NCBI GenBank assembly: GCA_910580045.1
Contig: CAJTXF010000063.1
Location: 1 to 15,163 of the forward strand
Length of the DNA stretch: 15,163 nucleotides
Origin: an uncultured Eubacteriales bacterium
Lineage (GTDB): Bacteria > Bacillota > Clostridia > Oscillospirales > Acutalibacteraceae
Reading direction: 5' to 3'
Shown one piece after another: positions 6,631-14,552 of the stretch (position 1 is the first letter of the stretch; each line of letters opens with the position of its first letter). The translations under genes were made by a program, and so were the position numbers. The notes under the pieces were generated by a model, which was given only the letters and a program-made list of their open reading frames with translations, did not search any database and was not told the origin of the DNA.

Positions 6631-7245
6631 CTAGCCGAGCCGTCTCCGCTTCGGCCTTTCTGGTTTCAAATATCCGCTGAGCCCCACGGTCAAAAACTGA
6701 AACACAGTATTCTCTGTCTCCCGTGTATTGGGCAGCAGGCCCTCTACCACATATTTTGCATACATCAAAGTACAGGTCAGCATGTGAAGCCACAATGTAT
6801 CTTGGTTGACCTGCCGCAGGCTGGGGAAAGTTTCCATAAATGCGCGGACTATATCCCCCAGGGACTGAAAATAGCTGGCATCCCGGGTTTTGTCATATTG
6901 GGGAAATGCCGCGCTGTCCCGGAAACGGTAGTAAAAAACAGTCTCGTCCGGATGGGCAACCCAGAAGCGGAAATAGGGGAGCCATAGCTTTTTTACGGCT
7001 TTCATAGGGTCAGACAGCACGACCAGCGGGTTAAACTTCAAATGGTCAAAAATAGCGGCAGCCTGCCTGTCCACATAGGTAAAGCACTCGGCCAGCATCT
7101 GCTCCTTGCTGTGGAAGTAGCGGTACAGGGCGCCGGGGGAAACCCCGGCCAGTTCGCTGACATTCTGAATGCGCACACCCTCTAAGCCGTATTGACGCAC
7201 GGCCTTTATGGCTGCGAAGATGATTCGCGTTTTGGTGTCATCCAT
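6631..7245 (-). CDS. TetR/AcrR-family transcriptional regulator
   Basis: 204 residues, normal for the family. The N-terminal HTH (residues ~5-50) reads TRIIFAAIKAVRQYGLEGV then ELAGVSPGALYRYFHSKEQML, a textbook TetR DNA-binding domain. The rest is an alpha-helical ligand/dimer domain (aromatic-rich, e.g. LWLPYFRFWVAHPDETVFYYRFRD) with no recognised ligand class. It ends in a basic tail (KPERPKRRRLG). The Shine-Dalgarno (AAGGGAAG) is rather far from the ATG. A sigma-A-type promoter lies at 7306-7334. TetR proteins usually repress themselves and a nearby gene; the closest genes are the pho operon and the cyclase pair, but no target can be assigned. Confidence 0.9.
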   Translation of the reverse strand: MDDTKTRIIFAAIKAVRQYGLEGVRIQNVSELAGVSPGALYRYFHSKEQMLAECFTYVDRQAAAIFDHLKFNPLVVLSDPMKAVKKLWLPYFRFWVAHPDETVFYYRFRDSAAFPQYDKTRDASYFQSLGDIVRAFMETFPSLRQVNQDTLWLHMLTCTLMYAKYVVEGLLPNTRETENTVFQFLTVGLSGYLKPERPKRRRLG

Positions 7246-7305
7246 GCAGAGCAGTCACTTCCCTTTTGGCCCGGCCTGTGGGTGCGGCGATTCTTCTGAG
7301 TACAT

Positions 7306-7334
7306 AGTATACACGATTTGGCAGTCCTTGGCAA
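7306..7334 (-). promoter_or_regulatory. Sigma-A promoter of the TetR gene
   Basis: On the minus strand TTGCCA (7334-7329), 17-bp spacer, TATACT (7311-7306), with TG just upstream of the -10 (extended -10). TSS near 7299, giving a ~55-nt leader. A direct repeat of TGCCAA spans the -35 and could be an operator half-site for autoregulation. Confidence 0.7.
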
Positions 7335-7353
7335 GTCCTTTTTCAAAAAGAAG

Positions 7354-7377
7354 AAAAAAGCTCTGCCGGTGGGAGCT
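7354..7377 (-). terminator. Possible terminator after the phosphate operon
   Basis: Read leftward, AGCTC (7377-7373) and GAGCT (7363-7359) form a 5-bp stem with a 9-nt loop, followed by six U's (7359-7354). It sits immediately upstream of the tetR promoter and about 70 nt downstream of the kinase stop. Confidence 0.5.
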
Positions 7378-7412
7378 GGTGTCTTCATAAGGCCCTGGGG
7401 CAGGGCAAATAT

Positions 7413-7438
7413 GGGCATTCCCGCCCCAGGGAATGCCC
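7413..7438. other. Perfect 10-bp stem-loop just after the kinase stop codon
   Basis: GGGCATTCCC (7413-7422) and GGGAATGCCC (7429-7438) around a 6-nt loop, very stable, but with no U-run on either side. It may protect or process the operon's 3' end, working with the weaker U-run terminator at 7354-7377. A smaller hairpin (GCCCT/AGGGC) is at 7392-7406. Confidence 0.55.
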
Positions 7439-7444
7439 ACAAAC

Positions 7445-8815
7445 CTATCCCTTTCCCTGTGCCGCTGCCGGGAACCGCACTGTCACAGCAGTGCCCTCCC
7501 CTGGCGTGCTGCACAGGTTGAGGTTCCCGCGGTGAATCAGCACAGCGTGCTTTACAATAGAAAGCCCCAGCCCTGTGCCTCCCACAGCCTTGGAGCGGCT
7601 CTTGTCCACCCGGTAAAACCGCTCAAATACCCGGTCCTGCTCCTCCTGAGGAATGCCGATGCCTGTGTCCCTTACTGTAAGGAGGGGGCCCTGCTTACTG
7701 GCCTCCACCTGAACTTCCACTTTGCCTCCCGGCCGGTTGTATTTGATGGCATTATCGCATAGATTGTAGACAATACTGTGCAGAAGCTGGGGGATGGCTT
7801 CCATAGGGACAGGCTCTCCTGTCACCAGGACGCTTACGCCCGCGTCCTGAGCCTGAGCCGCAAGGCTGGCAGCCGCCTGCTCCGCAATCTCATGCAAATC
7901 CACTGCGCCCCACTGCATTCCGGACGCGCCCCCGTCCAGACGGGAGAGGCTGATAATGTCCTCTACCAGCCCCACCATACGCCGGGCCTCCCGGTACATT
8001 TTTTCCGCGAATGCCGGGGTATCCTCAGGTTTGGCCAGGCCATTCTGCAACAGCTCCGCACAGCCGCAGATAGACTGCAGCGGGGTCTTCAGCTCGTGGG
8101 ACACATTGGCTGTAAACTCCCGGCGAATCCGCTCTGCCTTTTCCAGTTCTGCCTGCTTTTGCTCCAGCGCGGCCTTCTGTGTTTTGAGCTGGCACTGCTG
8201 GCTGTCCAGCCGGTGAAGCAGGGGCATTATCTCCTTATACCCTTTTTGGGTGAGGGGCCTGTCCAAGTCCAGCTGGGCCAGGGGCTGTACAATGCGCCGG
8301 GAGAGCCGTATGGCAAAGAAGACAGAGAGTCCCAGCGCGGCAAGGAATACAGCGCAGATGGGCTGGGCCATACCCAGAACCAGGGTAAACGCTGAGTGCT
8401 GGCCCATAGAGAGCCGGAGCACACTGCCATCGCTCAGCCGCCGGGCCGTGTACAGAGAGCGCTCCATCAGGGTGTCTGAGTACCGCCTGCTCTCCCCCTG
8501 GCCAGTGGCTAAGGCCTCCCGAATCTCCTCCCGCTCCAGATGGTTTTCCATCTGGGCGCTGTCGCCCCGGCTGTCAAAGAGCACCTTCCCCCTGCTGTCT
8601 ATCCAAGTAATGCGGCAGGCCTGTGGGGGAAGATCCCGGAAGAAGCTGATACCCTCCAGCTCCGCGCCCTGGACTGCCAAATCCAGCTGCATGTTCAGCT
8701 GGGCCTGCTGTATGTCTGAGAAGTATCCGTACAGCACCCCCAGAATCAGCACCCCGCAGGCGAAAAACACTGCCAGCGCCACCAGGCAGATGGATTGGAA
8801 AATGCGTTTCGTCAT
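7445..8815 (-). CDS. Phosphate-type sensor histidine kinase (PhoR-like)
   Basis: 456 residues from the ATG at 8813-8815, which overlaps the regulator's TGA by 4 nt (ATGA); a start at 8872 would lie inside the regulator gene and adds residues unlike a kinase N-terminus. TM1 is at about 8-31, an extracytoplasmic loop at 32-140, TM2 at about 142-167, then a HAMP-like/coiled-coil linker. The catalytic core has the H-box (FTANVSHELKTPLQS), N-box (YNLCDNAIKYN), G1 (DTGIGIP), F-box (RFYRVDKS) and G2 (GGTGLGLSIVKH). This is the PhoR/WalK class that phosphorylates OmpR-type partners, here the adjacent regulator. Its gene order behind a Pi transporter makes phosphate the likely cue. I see no clear PAS domain, which distinguishes it from many PhoR proteins. 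Confidence 0.9.
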   Translation of the reverse strand: MTKRIFQSICLVALAVFFACGVLILGVLYGYFSDIQQAQLNMQLDLAVQGAELEGISFFRDLPPQACRITWIDSRGKVLFDSRGDSAQMENHLEREEIREALATGQGESRRYSDTLMERSLYTARRLSDGSVLRLSMGQHSAFTLVLGMAQPICAVFLAALGLSVFFAIRLSRRIVQPLAQLDLDRPLTQKGYKEIMPLLHRLDSQQCQLKTQKAALEQKQAELEKAERIRREFTANVSHELKTPLQSICGCAELLQNGLAKPEDTPAFAEKMYREARRMVGLVEDIISLSRLDGGASGMQWGAVDLHEIAEQAAASLAAQAQDAGVSVLVTGEPVPMEAIPQLLHSIVYNLCDNAIKYNRPGGKVEVQVEASKQGPLLTVRDTGIGIPQEEQDRVFERFYRVDKSRSKAVGGTGLGLSIVKHAVLIHRGNLNLCSTPGEGTAVTVRFPAAAQGKG

Positions 8816-9486
8816 AGCGCGTCCTCCAGGCGGTAACCCATGCCCCGCACAGTGGCAATCAGCCGTCCCCACTGGCCCAATTTGGTGCGCAGGGTGCCGA
8901 TATGCACGTCCACTGTGCGGGTTTCGCCGGTGTAGCCCAGCCCCCAGACCAGCTCCAGCAGCTGGTCCCGGGTGAAGACCCGGCCCGGGTTCTCCAAAAA
9001 CAGCAGAAGCAGCTGGTATTCCTTCCGGGTCAGCTCTATCCGCCTGCCCTCTGTCCGGACCAGGCAGGCTCCCTTATCCAGCTCCACGCCGCCTAGCCGG
9101 AGTACCTGCTCCGGCGCCCGGCGGGCGCTTCTGCGCAGCACGGCCCGCACCCGGGACACCATCTCCATCATGCCAAAGGGCTTGGCAAGATAGTCGTCCG
9201 CCCCCAAATCCAGGCCGATGACCTTGTCATACTCTGTGCCTTTGGCAGTGGCCATGATAACAGGGAGCTCCGCCGTGGCCGGGCGGGAGCGCAGAGCTTT
9301 CAGCACAGAGATGCCGTCCTCCCCGGGCAGCATAATGTCCAGAAGGATTAGCTCCGGCACCTGCTCTCCCACAGCTGCCCAAAAGGGCTCGCTGTCCGGA
9401 AAGCCCCGGACTTCAAAGCCAGAGGCGGCCAGGGTATAGAGCATCAGCTCCCGGATGCTGTCATCGTCTTCCAGGCAGTAAATCAC
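8812..9486 (-). CDS. OmpR/PhoB-family response regulator of the phosphate operon
   Basis: 224 residues from a GTG start (9484-9486), with the upstream gene's TGA overlapping it (GTGA). REC domain (1-115): acidic cluster D7/D8, phospho-acceptor D50 (LILLDIMLPGEDG), and a TAKG switch region and KPFG lysine. The C-terminal winged-helix domain (about 128-222) has the OmpR signature: the ELTRKEYQLLLLFLENPGRV segment, RDQLLELVWG, TVDVHIGTLRTKLG and the GMGYRL end. PhoB-type proteins activate phosphate-scavenging genes. It shares 4-nt overlaps on both sides with the transporter and kinase, so the three should be translationally coupled. The PhoB assignment rests on this neighbourhood, not on unique residues. 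Confidence 0.92.
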   Translation of the reverse strand: MIYCLEDDDSIRELMLYTLAASGFEVRGFPDSEPFWAAVGEQVPELILLDIMLPGEDGISVLKALRSRPATAELPVIMATAKGTEYDKVIGLDLGADDYLAKPFGMMEMVSRVRAVLRRSARRAPEQVLRLGGVELDKGACLVRTEGRRIELTRKEYQLLLLFLENPGRVFTRDQLLELVWGLGYTGETRTVDVHIGTLRTKLGQWGRLIATVRGMGYRLEDAL

Positions 9487-11258
9487 AGGACATCCTCCTT
9501 TTTTTGCGCGTAGTTTTCGAGAGAATACTTCTCTTGATAGGCGGCAATTTTGGCCCAGAACCCTGTGCCGCTGTCCCGGACATCCCGCAGAGAGGCGTGG
9601 ATGTTCATGTTGTTGTGGGCAATGTCAATGACACAGCCTGCAATGTTGGAGCAGTGGTCAGAGACCCGCTCCAGATTGGTGAGAATGTCTGACCACACAA
9701 AGCCTGCGCCAATTGAGCAGGCCCCCTGCTGAAGCCGCAGGGTATGGCGGGTGCGCAGCTCCTCCTTGAGGCTGTCAATAACCTGTTCCAAGGGCTCCAC
9801 CCGTCCGGCGGCCTCCAAATCGTTGTCCAGAAAGGCACGGAGGGCGTGGCCGAGAATTTCCTCCACTGCCCCTGAGATGACCCGGTATTCCTCCAAAGCC
9901 TGGGAGCTCAGGGCAAGGCCCTTGTCCCGCAGTTCCTCAGCTGATTCCAGCAGGTTTACCCCGTGGTCCGCGATGCGCTCAAAATCCCCGATGACTTTTA
10001 ACAGCTTGGCGGCCTCCGCGCTGTCCGCCCCGCCGGTCTGCAGAGCGCTCAGGCGCACTAAATAGGTGCCGAGGATGTCCTCATACTGGTCAGTGAGCTC
10101 TTCCTTCTGCCGGATGGACGCCGCCACAGCCGGGGTACAGGCCCCCAGAGAGGCCAGGCTCTCCCCCAGGGCGGAGACAGCGGCACTGGCCAGTTCACCC
10201 GCCACGGCCTGGCACCGCTCCAACGCGATGGAGGGCGTGGCAAGAAGCCGTTCATCCAGCTCCGGCTGGGGTTCAGCCTCCTGGCTGTCCCGAATCAGAT
10301 GGCAGACCAGCCGCTCCAGCAGGCCGGTGAGGGGGAGCATCAGCAGGGTGCATAACAGGTTAAAGATGGAATGGCATACCGCAATTCCCAGCAAAGAGGC
10401 AGGCCCCTGCAGGAAGGCAGGCGCCAGAGCCCACTGGATGAGAGAGAACACCCCCAGCCACACAGCTGCTCCAATCACGTTAAAGGAGAGGTGTACCAGC
10501 GCGGCCCGCTTGGCATTTTTGGTGGCCCCCACCGCGGAGAGTACTGCCGTGACGCAGGTGCCGATGTTCTGGCCCATAATGATAGGGATGGCCGCCCCAT
10601 AGGATACCTGCCCTGTAGCGGCCAGGCTCTGCAAAATGCCCACTGAGGCGGAGCTGGACTGGATGACAGCAGTGAGCAGTGCCCCGGCCAGCATACCCAA
10701 AAGAGGGTTCTGGAACAGCAGAAACAGCTCCCGGAAAGCGGGAATTTCCCCCAGCCCGGCCACAGCCCCGGACATGGTCTCCATGCCGGTCATCAGGGTG
10801 GCAAAGCCCAGCAGCACCATACCAGTGTCCTTCTTTTTGGCGGACTTGCAGAACATGTAGAAGATAATCCCAATTACCGCCAGCACTGGGGTGAAGGAGG
10901 CAGGTTTCAGCAGGCGGACAAACAGGTTGCCTCCCTCAATTCCCGCCAGGCTCAGCACCCAGGCAGTGACAGTAGTACCGATATTCGCCCCCATAATCAC
11001 ATGGATGGCCTGCCGCAGGCTCATCAGCCCAGAGTTGACGAACCCCACCACCATCACTGTGGCGGCAGAGGAGCTCTGTATCACTGCCGTAACCCCCAGC
11101 CCGGTGAGCAGGCCGGTAAATTTCCCGGTGGTGAGCCTGCCCAGAATATCCCGCAGCCGCCCGCCTGCCCGGCGCTCTAAGGCCTGGCCCATCAGGTTCA
11201 TGCCGAACAGGAACAGGCAAAGCCCGCCTGCCATACTTAATGCCTGGAAAATGTCCAT
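9483..11258 (-). CDS. Na+/phosphate cotransporter (NptA/YjbB type) with C-terminal PhoU domain
   Basis: 591 residues, the length of the bacterial Na/Pi cotransporter-PhoU fusion. The N-terminal half (1-330) is membrane-bound with the two signature repeats: VTAVIQSSSAATVMVVGFVNSG (QSSS 61-64) and LTAVIQSSSASVGILQSL (QSSS 200-203), each paired with a GxNIGTxxTA-like motif (GANIGTTVTA, GQNIGTCVTA). The C-terminal half (about 345-560) is a helical PhoU-like domain (CQAVAGELASAAVSALGES, later GDFERIADHGVNLLESAEEL, and NLERVSDHCSNIAG). It should import Pi with Na+, while PhoU-type domains relay Pi status to the sensor. It leads the operon in front of the regulator and kinase genes. AAGGGG precedes the ATG. 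The upstream ~220 nt hold TTCACA- and TGCACA-like half-sites but no convincing Pho box. Confidence 0.93.
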   Translation of the reverse strand: MDIFQALSMAGGLCLFLFGMNLMGQALERRAGGRLRDILGRLTTGKFTGLLTGLGVTAVIQSSSAATVMVVGFVNSGLMSLRQAIHVIMGANIGTTVTAWVLSLAGIEGGNLFVRLLKPASFTPVLAVIGIIFYMFCKSAKKKDTGMVLLGFATLMTGMETMSGAVAGLGEIPAFRELFLLFQNPLLGMLAGALLTAVIQSSSASVGILQSLAATGQVSYGAAIPIIMGQNIGTCVTAVLSAVGATKNAKRAALVHLSFNVIGAAVWLGVFSLIQWALAPAFLQGPASLLGIAVCHSIFNLLCTLLMLPLTGLLERLVCHLIRDSQEAEPQPELDERLLATPSIALERCQAVAGELASAAVSALGESLASLGACTPAVAASIRQKEELTDQYEDILGTYLVRLSALQTGGADSAEAAKLLKVIGDFERIADHGVNLLESAEELRDKGLALSSQALEEYRVISGAVEEILGHALRAFLDNDLEAAGRVEPLEQVIDSLKEELRTRHTLRLQQGACSIGAGFVWSDILTNLERVSDHCSNIAGCVIDIAHNNMNIHASLRDVRDSGTGFWAKIAAYQEKYSLENYAQKKEDVL

Positions 11259-11479
11259 TCTGTATTACCCCTTTTCCCGCAATTCAAATACAATGACAAT
11301 AGGAAGCGCGCTTGGAAACCGGCAAAATATGCCCCAAAAAGCGTGTGCAGACACTTATGTGAACACGGCCTAGGCGGCCTTGCCTTAATATGGTTCCCAT
11401 ACAGGAAAAGGTTAACACAGACAGCTCAAATTTGTTATCGGGGTTTTGTAAAATCCAAGTAAAATCTGCTGGACGGATA

Positions 11480-11662
11480 CGAAAAGGGCCGGGAGTTGGC
11501 CCGGCCCTTTCATCTATATGGCAGGCGCACTCTGTCACCTGGCCAAGGGGTATCTCTGCCGGGCCTGGGCCGCACAGCCGCTCCAGTATCTCTGGGCATG
11601 GCCAGGAAAATCAAGGGTTTCCCCAGTGTGCTCTCACAGAGGAACTGCCCTTTCTGCCCGCT
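11480..11662 (-). ncRNA. Independent ~183-nt non-coding RNA, 6S-like hairpin
   Basis: A consensus promoter (11669-11697) and a strong terminator (11483-11510) define the unit. Between them the minus-strand RNA folds into one long interrupted hairpin: GGCAG (11658-11654) with CTGCC (11524-11520), CTCTGT (11641-11636) with ACAGAG (11535-11530), CCTGGCC (11606-11600) with GGCCCAGG (11571-11564), and a cap of CCAG/CTGG with a 5-nt loop (11583-11595). A long hairpin with internal bubbles of ~180-200 nt is the form of 6S RNA, but I cannot confirm the family by sequence alone. The 9-nt block CAGAGATAC occurs twice in it. It overlaps no gene and is not the leader of the phosphate operon because the terminator precedes that gene by ~220 nt. 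Confidence 0.6.
11482..11511 (-). terminator. Strong Rho-independent terminator of the ncRNA
   Basis: AAAGGGCCGGG (11483-11493) and CCCGGCCCTTT (11500-11510) are perfectly complementary, 11 bp with a 6-nt loop. Read leftward the last U's give a four-U tail. It may also end read-through from the amylase gene upstream. Confidence 0.88.
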
Positions 11663-11668
11663 GCCTGC

Positions 11669-11697
11669 ATTATAGCAAAGGCTTGGGGCTGTGTCAA
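11669..11697 (-). promoter_or_regulatory. Perfect consensus sigma-A promoter for the ncRNA
   Basis: On the minus strand TTGACA (11697-11692), a 17-bp spacer and TATAAT (11674-11669): all twelve consensus bases with ideal spacing. Start expected at 11662 (A). It is the best-matching promoter in the window, suggesting a highly expressed RNA. Confidence 0.9.
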
Positions 11698-11791
11698 GCA
11701 AAGGGCTTCCGGCTCATAGGATAGCCCTATCCGTCATTCGGGAATCAGCCCCAATCTCACAGAAAAACCGCGCATCCTGAATTGTGGGAGT

Positions 11792-13519
11792 TTATCCCTC
11801 AGTCTTGTCATTCGCCAGCACTGCCGCCTCATATTCCCCCAGCACACCAGAGAAGGCCCTCCCGGAAATCAGCTCAGTCTGTCCCTGGAAATCCGGCAGG
11901 GAAATCGTGCCGCCCTTTATATGGAAAATCAGGGTGGCAGATTTGCCGTCCAGCCGCCGCTTCATCACCAGCAGCCCTTTGGAGTCCTCAGCGTGCTGGC
12001 ACACCAGTTCCCCCTCTGTCAGGACAGGCTCCTGATGCCGGAGCAGGATAAGCCGCTGGTACCAGGCCAGCATATTCTGGTTCTGGCGGGTTTTGTCCCA
12101 CAGCATTCCCCGGCGGCAGTCAGGGTCAGGGCCTCCGTCCATCCCCACCTCATCTCCATAGTAGAGCATGGGCATTCCAGGCAGGAGGAGCTGGAGAGCT
12201 GCTGCCAGACGCTGTTTTTTTGGCTCCTGCCCTGCGGTGTGCAGGAACCTGGCAGTATCGTGGGTGTCAATGAAGTTCCATAGATACCCCTCCAGCTCCC
12301 GGTGCAGGTTTCCCCGGAGAAACCCCAAATCGCCCAGAAACGCGGACGGGCTCCGGCTCTCGTTGACAATCAAGTCTTGGAGCCCTTGACAGAAGGGGTA
12401 GTTCATCACGCTGTCCCATTCGTCGCCCCCAAGAAAATCACCGGCATAGTGCCAAATCTCTCCCACAATAAGGGCTTCTGGCTTCGCTGCCTTGATTTCC
12501 CGCCGGAACCGTTTCCAGAAAGCATGGCTGATTTCGTCCGCCACGTCCAGCCGCCAGCCGTCAATATCACACTCTTTTATCCAGTAAGCGGCCACGTCAA
12601 TAATAAAGTCAGCGGTATCCTTGTTATGCAGATTCAGCTTTGGCATCCCGCCTGCATAGCTGAATGTTTTGTAGCTGGGCTTTTCTCCCTGTTTGGCAGT
12701 AAGAGGGAAGTTTTTGACATAGTACCAGTCCAGGTATTTTGACTGCTCTTCCTTTTCCCTCAAGTCACGAAATGCGAAAAAGCCGGTGGAAGTGTGGTTG
12801 AACACACCGTCTAAAATCACATACATTCCCTGGCCATGGGCCTTGCGGACAAGTTCTTTCAAATCCTCCTTAGTGCCAAAAGAGGAATCAATCGCATAGT
12901 AATCATCAATATCGTACTTGTGGCTGGACTTGGACTGAAAAATCGGCGTCATATACAGGATATCCACTCCCAGCTCATGGAGGTAGTCCAGCCGGTTGAT
13001 TATGCCCCGCAGAGAGCCGTGAAGGTTCGTGGTGTGGTGAATGGGTGCCTGGTACCAGACTGTTTCAGGGAGCTCTTTGTCAGTGGCAAACCGTGAAGGG
13101 AAAATCTGGTAAACTACCTTGTTTTTGGCCCAGCCAGGGAGAAGGAAGCGCTCCTCCTCCCTGAGGGTCTGAGGACAGTCAAACATCTGGCCAACATCCT
13201 GGATGCACTGCTCATAAAAGCCCTGCTCTCCATAGTACAGCACCTGGCCGGAGGAATCCTCCAGCTGAAAGAAATACCGGGCACAGACCATGTCCATGGA
13301 GATGACAGCTTCGTAGTAGTCCCGGTACCGGTCTGTGCAGGCCAGCTTCATATCATGCACCTGCTTGGTGAGGCTGGCAGGAAGATACTTCTCTTGGGTG
13401 TGAAGGCGGACTTGGGCAATGTCCCCTCGTTTTGTTTCTAGCCGGACAAGAAAGCGCCCTTTCTCCAGGGCGTAGCAGTAGTTTCTGTCTGCAAAATGCC
13501 TGATTGCTGCAAGTTCCAT
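11792..13519 (-). CDS. GH13 neopullulanase / cyclomaltodextrinase-type alpha-glucosidic hydrolase
   Basis: 575 residues with an N-terminal beta domain (1-120) typical of the GH13_20 neopullulanase/maltogenic amylase group, then the catalytic barrel starting WAKNKVVYQIFPSRF. The conserved regions are all present: DGVFNH (237-242), GWRLDVADE (R323, nucleophile D325), VGEIWH (acid/base E354) and FIDTHD (H420, D421). A C-terminal beta domain ends the protein. No signal peptide, so it likely acts in the cytoplasm on imported maltodextrins or cyclodextrins. The start ATG (13517-13519) has GAGGAG upstream. The divergent neighbour is an AraC regulator, and the pair shares a 148-bp promoter region. 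No transporter genes for the substrate are in the window. Confidence 0.92.
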   Translation of the reverse strand: MELAAIRHFADRNYCYALEKGRFLVRLETKRGDIAQVRLHTQEKYLPASLTKQVHDMKLACTDRYRDYYEAVISMDMVCARYFFQLEDSSGQVLYYGEQGFYEQCIQDVGQMFDCPQTLREEERFLLPGWAKNKVVYQIFPSRFATDKELPETVWYQAPIHHTTNLHGSLRGIINRLDYLHELGVDILYMTPIFQSKSSHKYDIDDYYAIDSSFGTKEDLKELVRKAHGQGMYVILDGVFNHTSTGFFAFRDLREKEEQSKYLDWYYVKNFPLTAKQGEKPSYKTFSYAGGMPKLNLHNKDTADFIIDVAAYWIKECDIDGWRLDVADEISHAFWKRFRREIKAAKPEALIVGEIWHYAGDFLGGDEWDSVMNYPFCQGLQDLIVNESRSPSAFLGDLGFLRGNLHRELEGYLWNFIDTHDTARFLHTAGQEPKKQRLAAALQLLLPGMPMLYYGDEVGMDGGPDPDCRRGMLWDKTRQNQNMLAWYQRLILLRHQEPVLTEGELVCQHAEDSKGLLVMKRRLDGKSATLIFHIKGGTISLPDFQGQTELISGRAFSGVLGEYEAAVLANDKTEG

Positions 13520-13571
13520 ATTGCCGCTCCTCTGTTTCTATGTTCTGCCGTGCTCCGGGCCGGGGAATTGG

Positions 13572-13581
13572 AACACGTGTT
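13572..13581. promoter_or_regulatory. Candidate operator in the divergent amylase/AraC region
   Basis: A perfect 10-bp palindrome AACACGTGTT with near-symmetrical flanks (GGAACACGTGTTTC). It lies in the 148-bp divergent promoter region, 53 bp upstream of the amylase start. It resembles a CG-centred LacI-family or cre-like operator in shape but does not match the cre consensus. The regulator is unknown. Confidence 0.35.
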
Positions 13582-13667
13582 TCTCTTGCATTGTACTCTT
13601 TTTGGAAGTATAATTCTTGCAGTATCTTCCTCTATTTTTAGCATAATCCTATTTTTGGGGGCTGCCT

Positions 13668-14552
13668 ATGGAGCATACGAACCTGCATGAAACAAAAATA
13701 CACGGAAGCCCTGCCTTCCCTTACAGCGTCTACCATGGCCGTATTCCAGAGTGGATTCCAGCTTTCCCTCTGCATTGGCACGAGAGCTTTGAGCTGATAT
13801 ATTGTGACAGTGGAACCCTTTGCGCCACCTTGTGGGGGCGCTCCTATACGCTCTGCGTTGGAGACCTGCTGGTGATTTTGCCCCACGCGGTCCACTCTAT
13901 CGAACAGGCAGGGGCAGCAGAGGGGGAGTATTTTAACATCATTTTTGCTCCCTCGCTTTTCAAAGGCGCGGAGGGCGACCCCTGCTATGATAAATATGTC
14001 CTTCCCTTTGTCAATGACCAGAGGGACATGGAATGCTTCCATCCAGCGGGGACAGCTTTCAGCCAGGCGGTCACACCCTGCATCCAATCTCTGATTGCCC
14101 ACCGGGCGGAGAGCAGTTCCACCGGTGAATTGATCGTTAAATCCGGGCTGTTCCAGCTTCTCTATACAATGATTCAGCACAGCGCTCCAGCGGAAGGCAA
14201 TATCCGCACCCTGCATCTTGCCTATAGCCGCCTGAAAAATGCGCTCTGCTATGTCCAGGACAGCTATGACCAGGCGGTTACACTCTCGGAAGCGGCAGGC
14301 CGCTGCGGTTTTTCAGAGAGCTACTTTATGAAACTGTTCAAGGACTTTACAGGAAAGAGCTTCAATGCCTATCTGGTAGACTACCGCCTGGAGCTGGCAG
14401 CCAAGCAGTTGTCAGAGACAGATTACAAAGTGATTGATGTGGCGGAAAACTGCGGGTTCCACAACCACTCTTATTTTAGCCGCGCCTTTCACAGGAAGTA
14501 TCAAATGACGCCCTTGGCGTACAGGAAAGCAGCTCCTTTGGACGGGAAGTAA
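13668..14552 (+). CDS. AraC-family transcriptional regulator with N-terminal cupin domain
   Basis: 294 residues, normal AraC length. The N-terminal ligand/cupin domain (about 15-160) has HWHESFELIYCDSG, the usual H-x-H-x(n)-E motif, and an HAVHSIE strand. The C-terminal double helix-turn-helix (about 190-290) reads LSEAAGRCGFSESYFMKLFKDFTGKSFNAYL and then VIDVAENCGFHNHSYFSRAFHRKYQMTPLAYR, which matches the family consensus closely. It is divergent from the amylase gene, so it probably controls that gene in response to a glucan breakdown product; this is inference from arrangement. The start ATG at 13668 is preceded by GGGGG within 6-10 nt, a plausible but not strong ribosome site. Confidence 0.93.
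   Translation: MEHTNLHETKIHGSPAFPYSVYHGRIPEWIPAFPLHWHESFELIYCDSGTLCATLWGRSYTLCVGDLLVILPHAVHSIEQAGAAEGEYFNIIFAPSLFKGAEGDPCYDKYVLPFVNDQRDMECFHPAGTAFSQAVTPCIQSLIAHRAESSSTGELIVKSGLFQLLYTMIQHSAPAEGNIRTLHLAYSRLKNALCYVQDSYDQAVTLSEAAGRCGFSESYFMKLFKDFTGKSFNAYLVDYRLELAAKQLSETDYKVIDVAENCGFHNHSYFSRAFHRKYQMTPLAYRKAAPLDGK

Noticed and set aside
6325..6634. Small open frames in the gap between the cyclase and TetR genes
   Set aside because: No convincing Shine-Dalgarno or recognisable protein content.
8816..8872. Earlier start for the histidine kinase
   Set aside because: It would lie within the regulator gene; the ATG at 8815 gives the standard 4-nt overlap and a membrane segment close to the N-terminus.
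11259..11479. Pho box upstream of the transporter
   Set aside because: Only scattered TTAACA/TTCACA-like half-sites without 11-bp phasing were found, so no site is claimed.
11480..11662. SRP RNA or tmRNA identity for the ncRNA
   Set aside because: The conserved SRP S-domain loop bases (GGAAGGAAGCAG-type) and the tmRNA tRNA-like ends are not visible; the size also does not fit tmRNA.
11510..11724. Short open frames inside the ncRNA unit on both strands
   Set aside because: No ribosome site or family resemblance; the region is better explained by a structured RNA.
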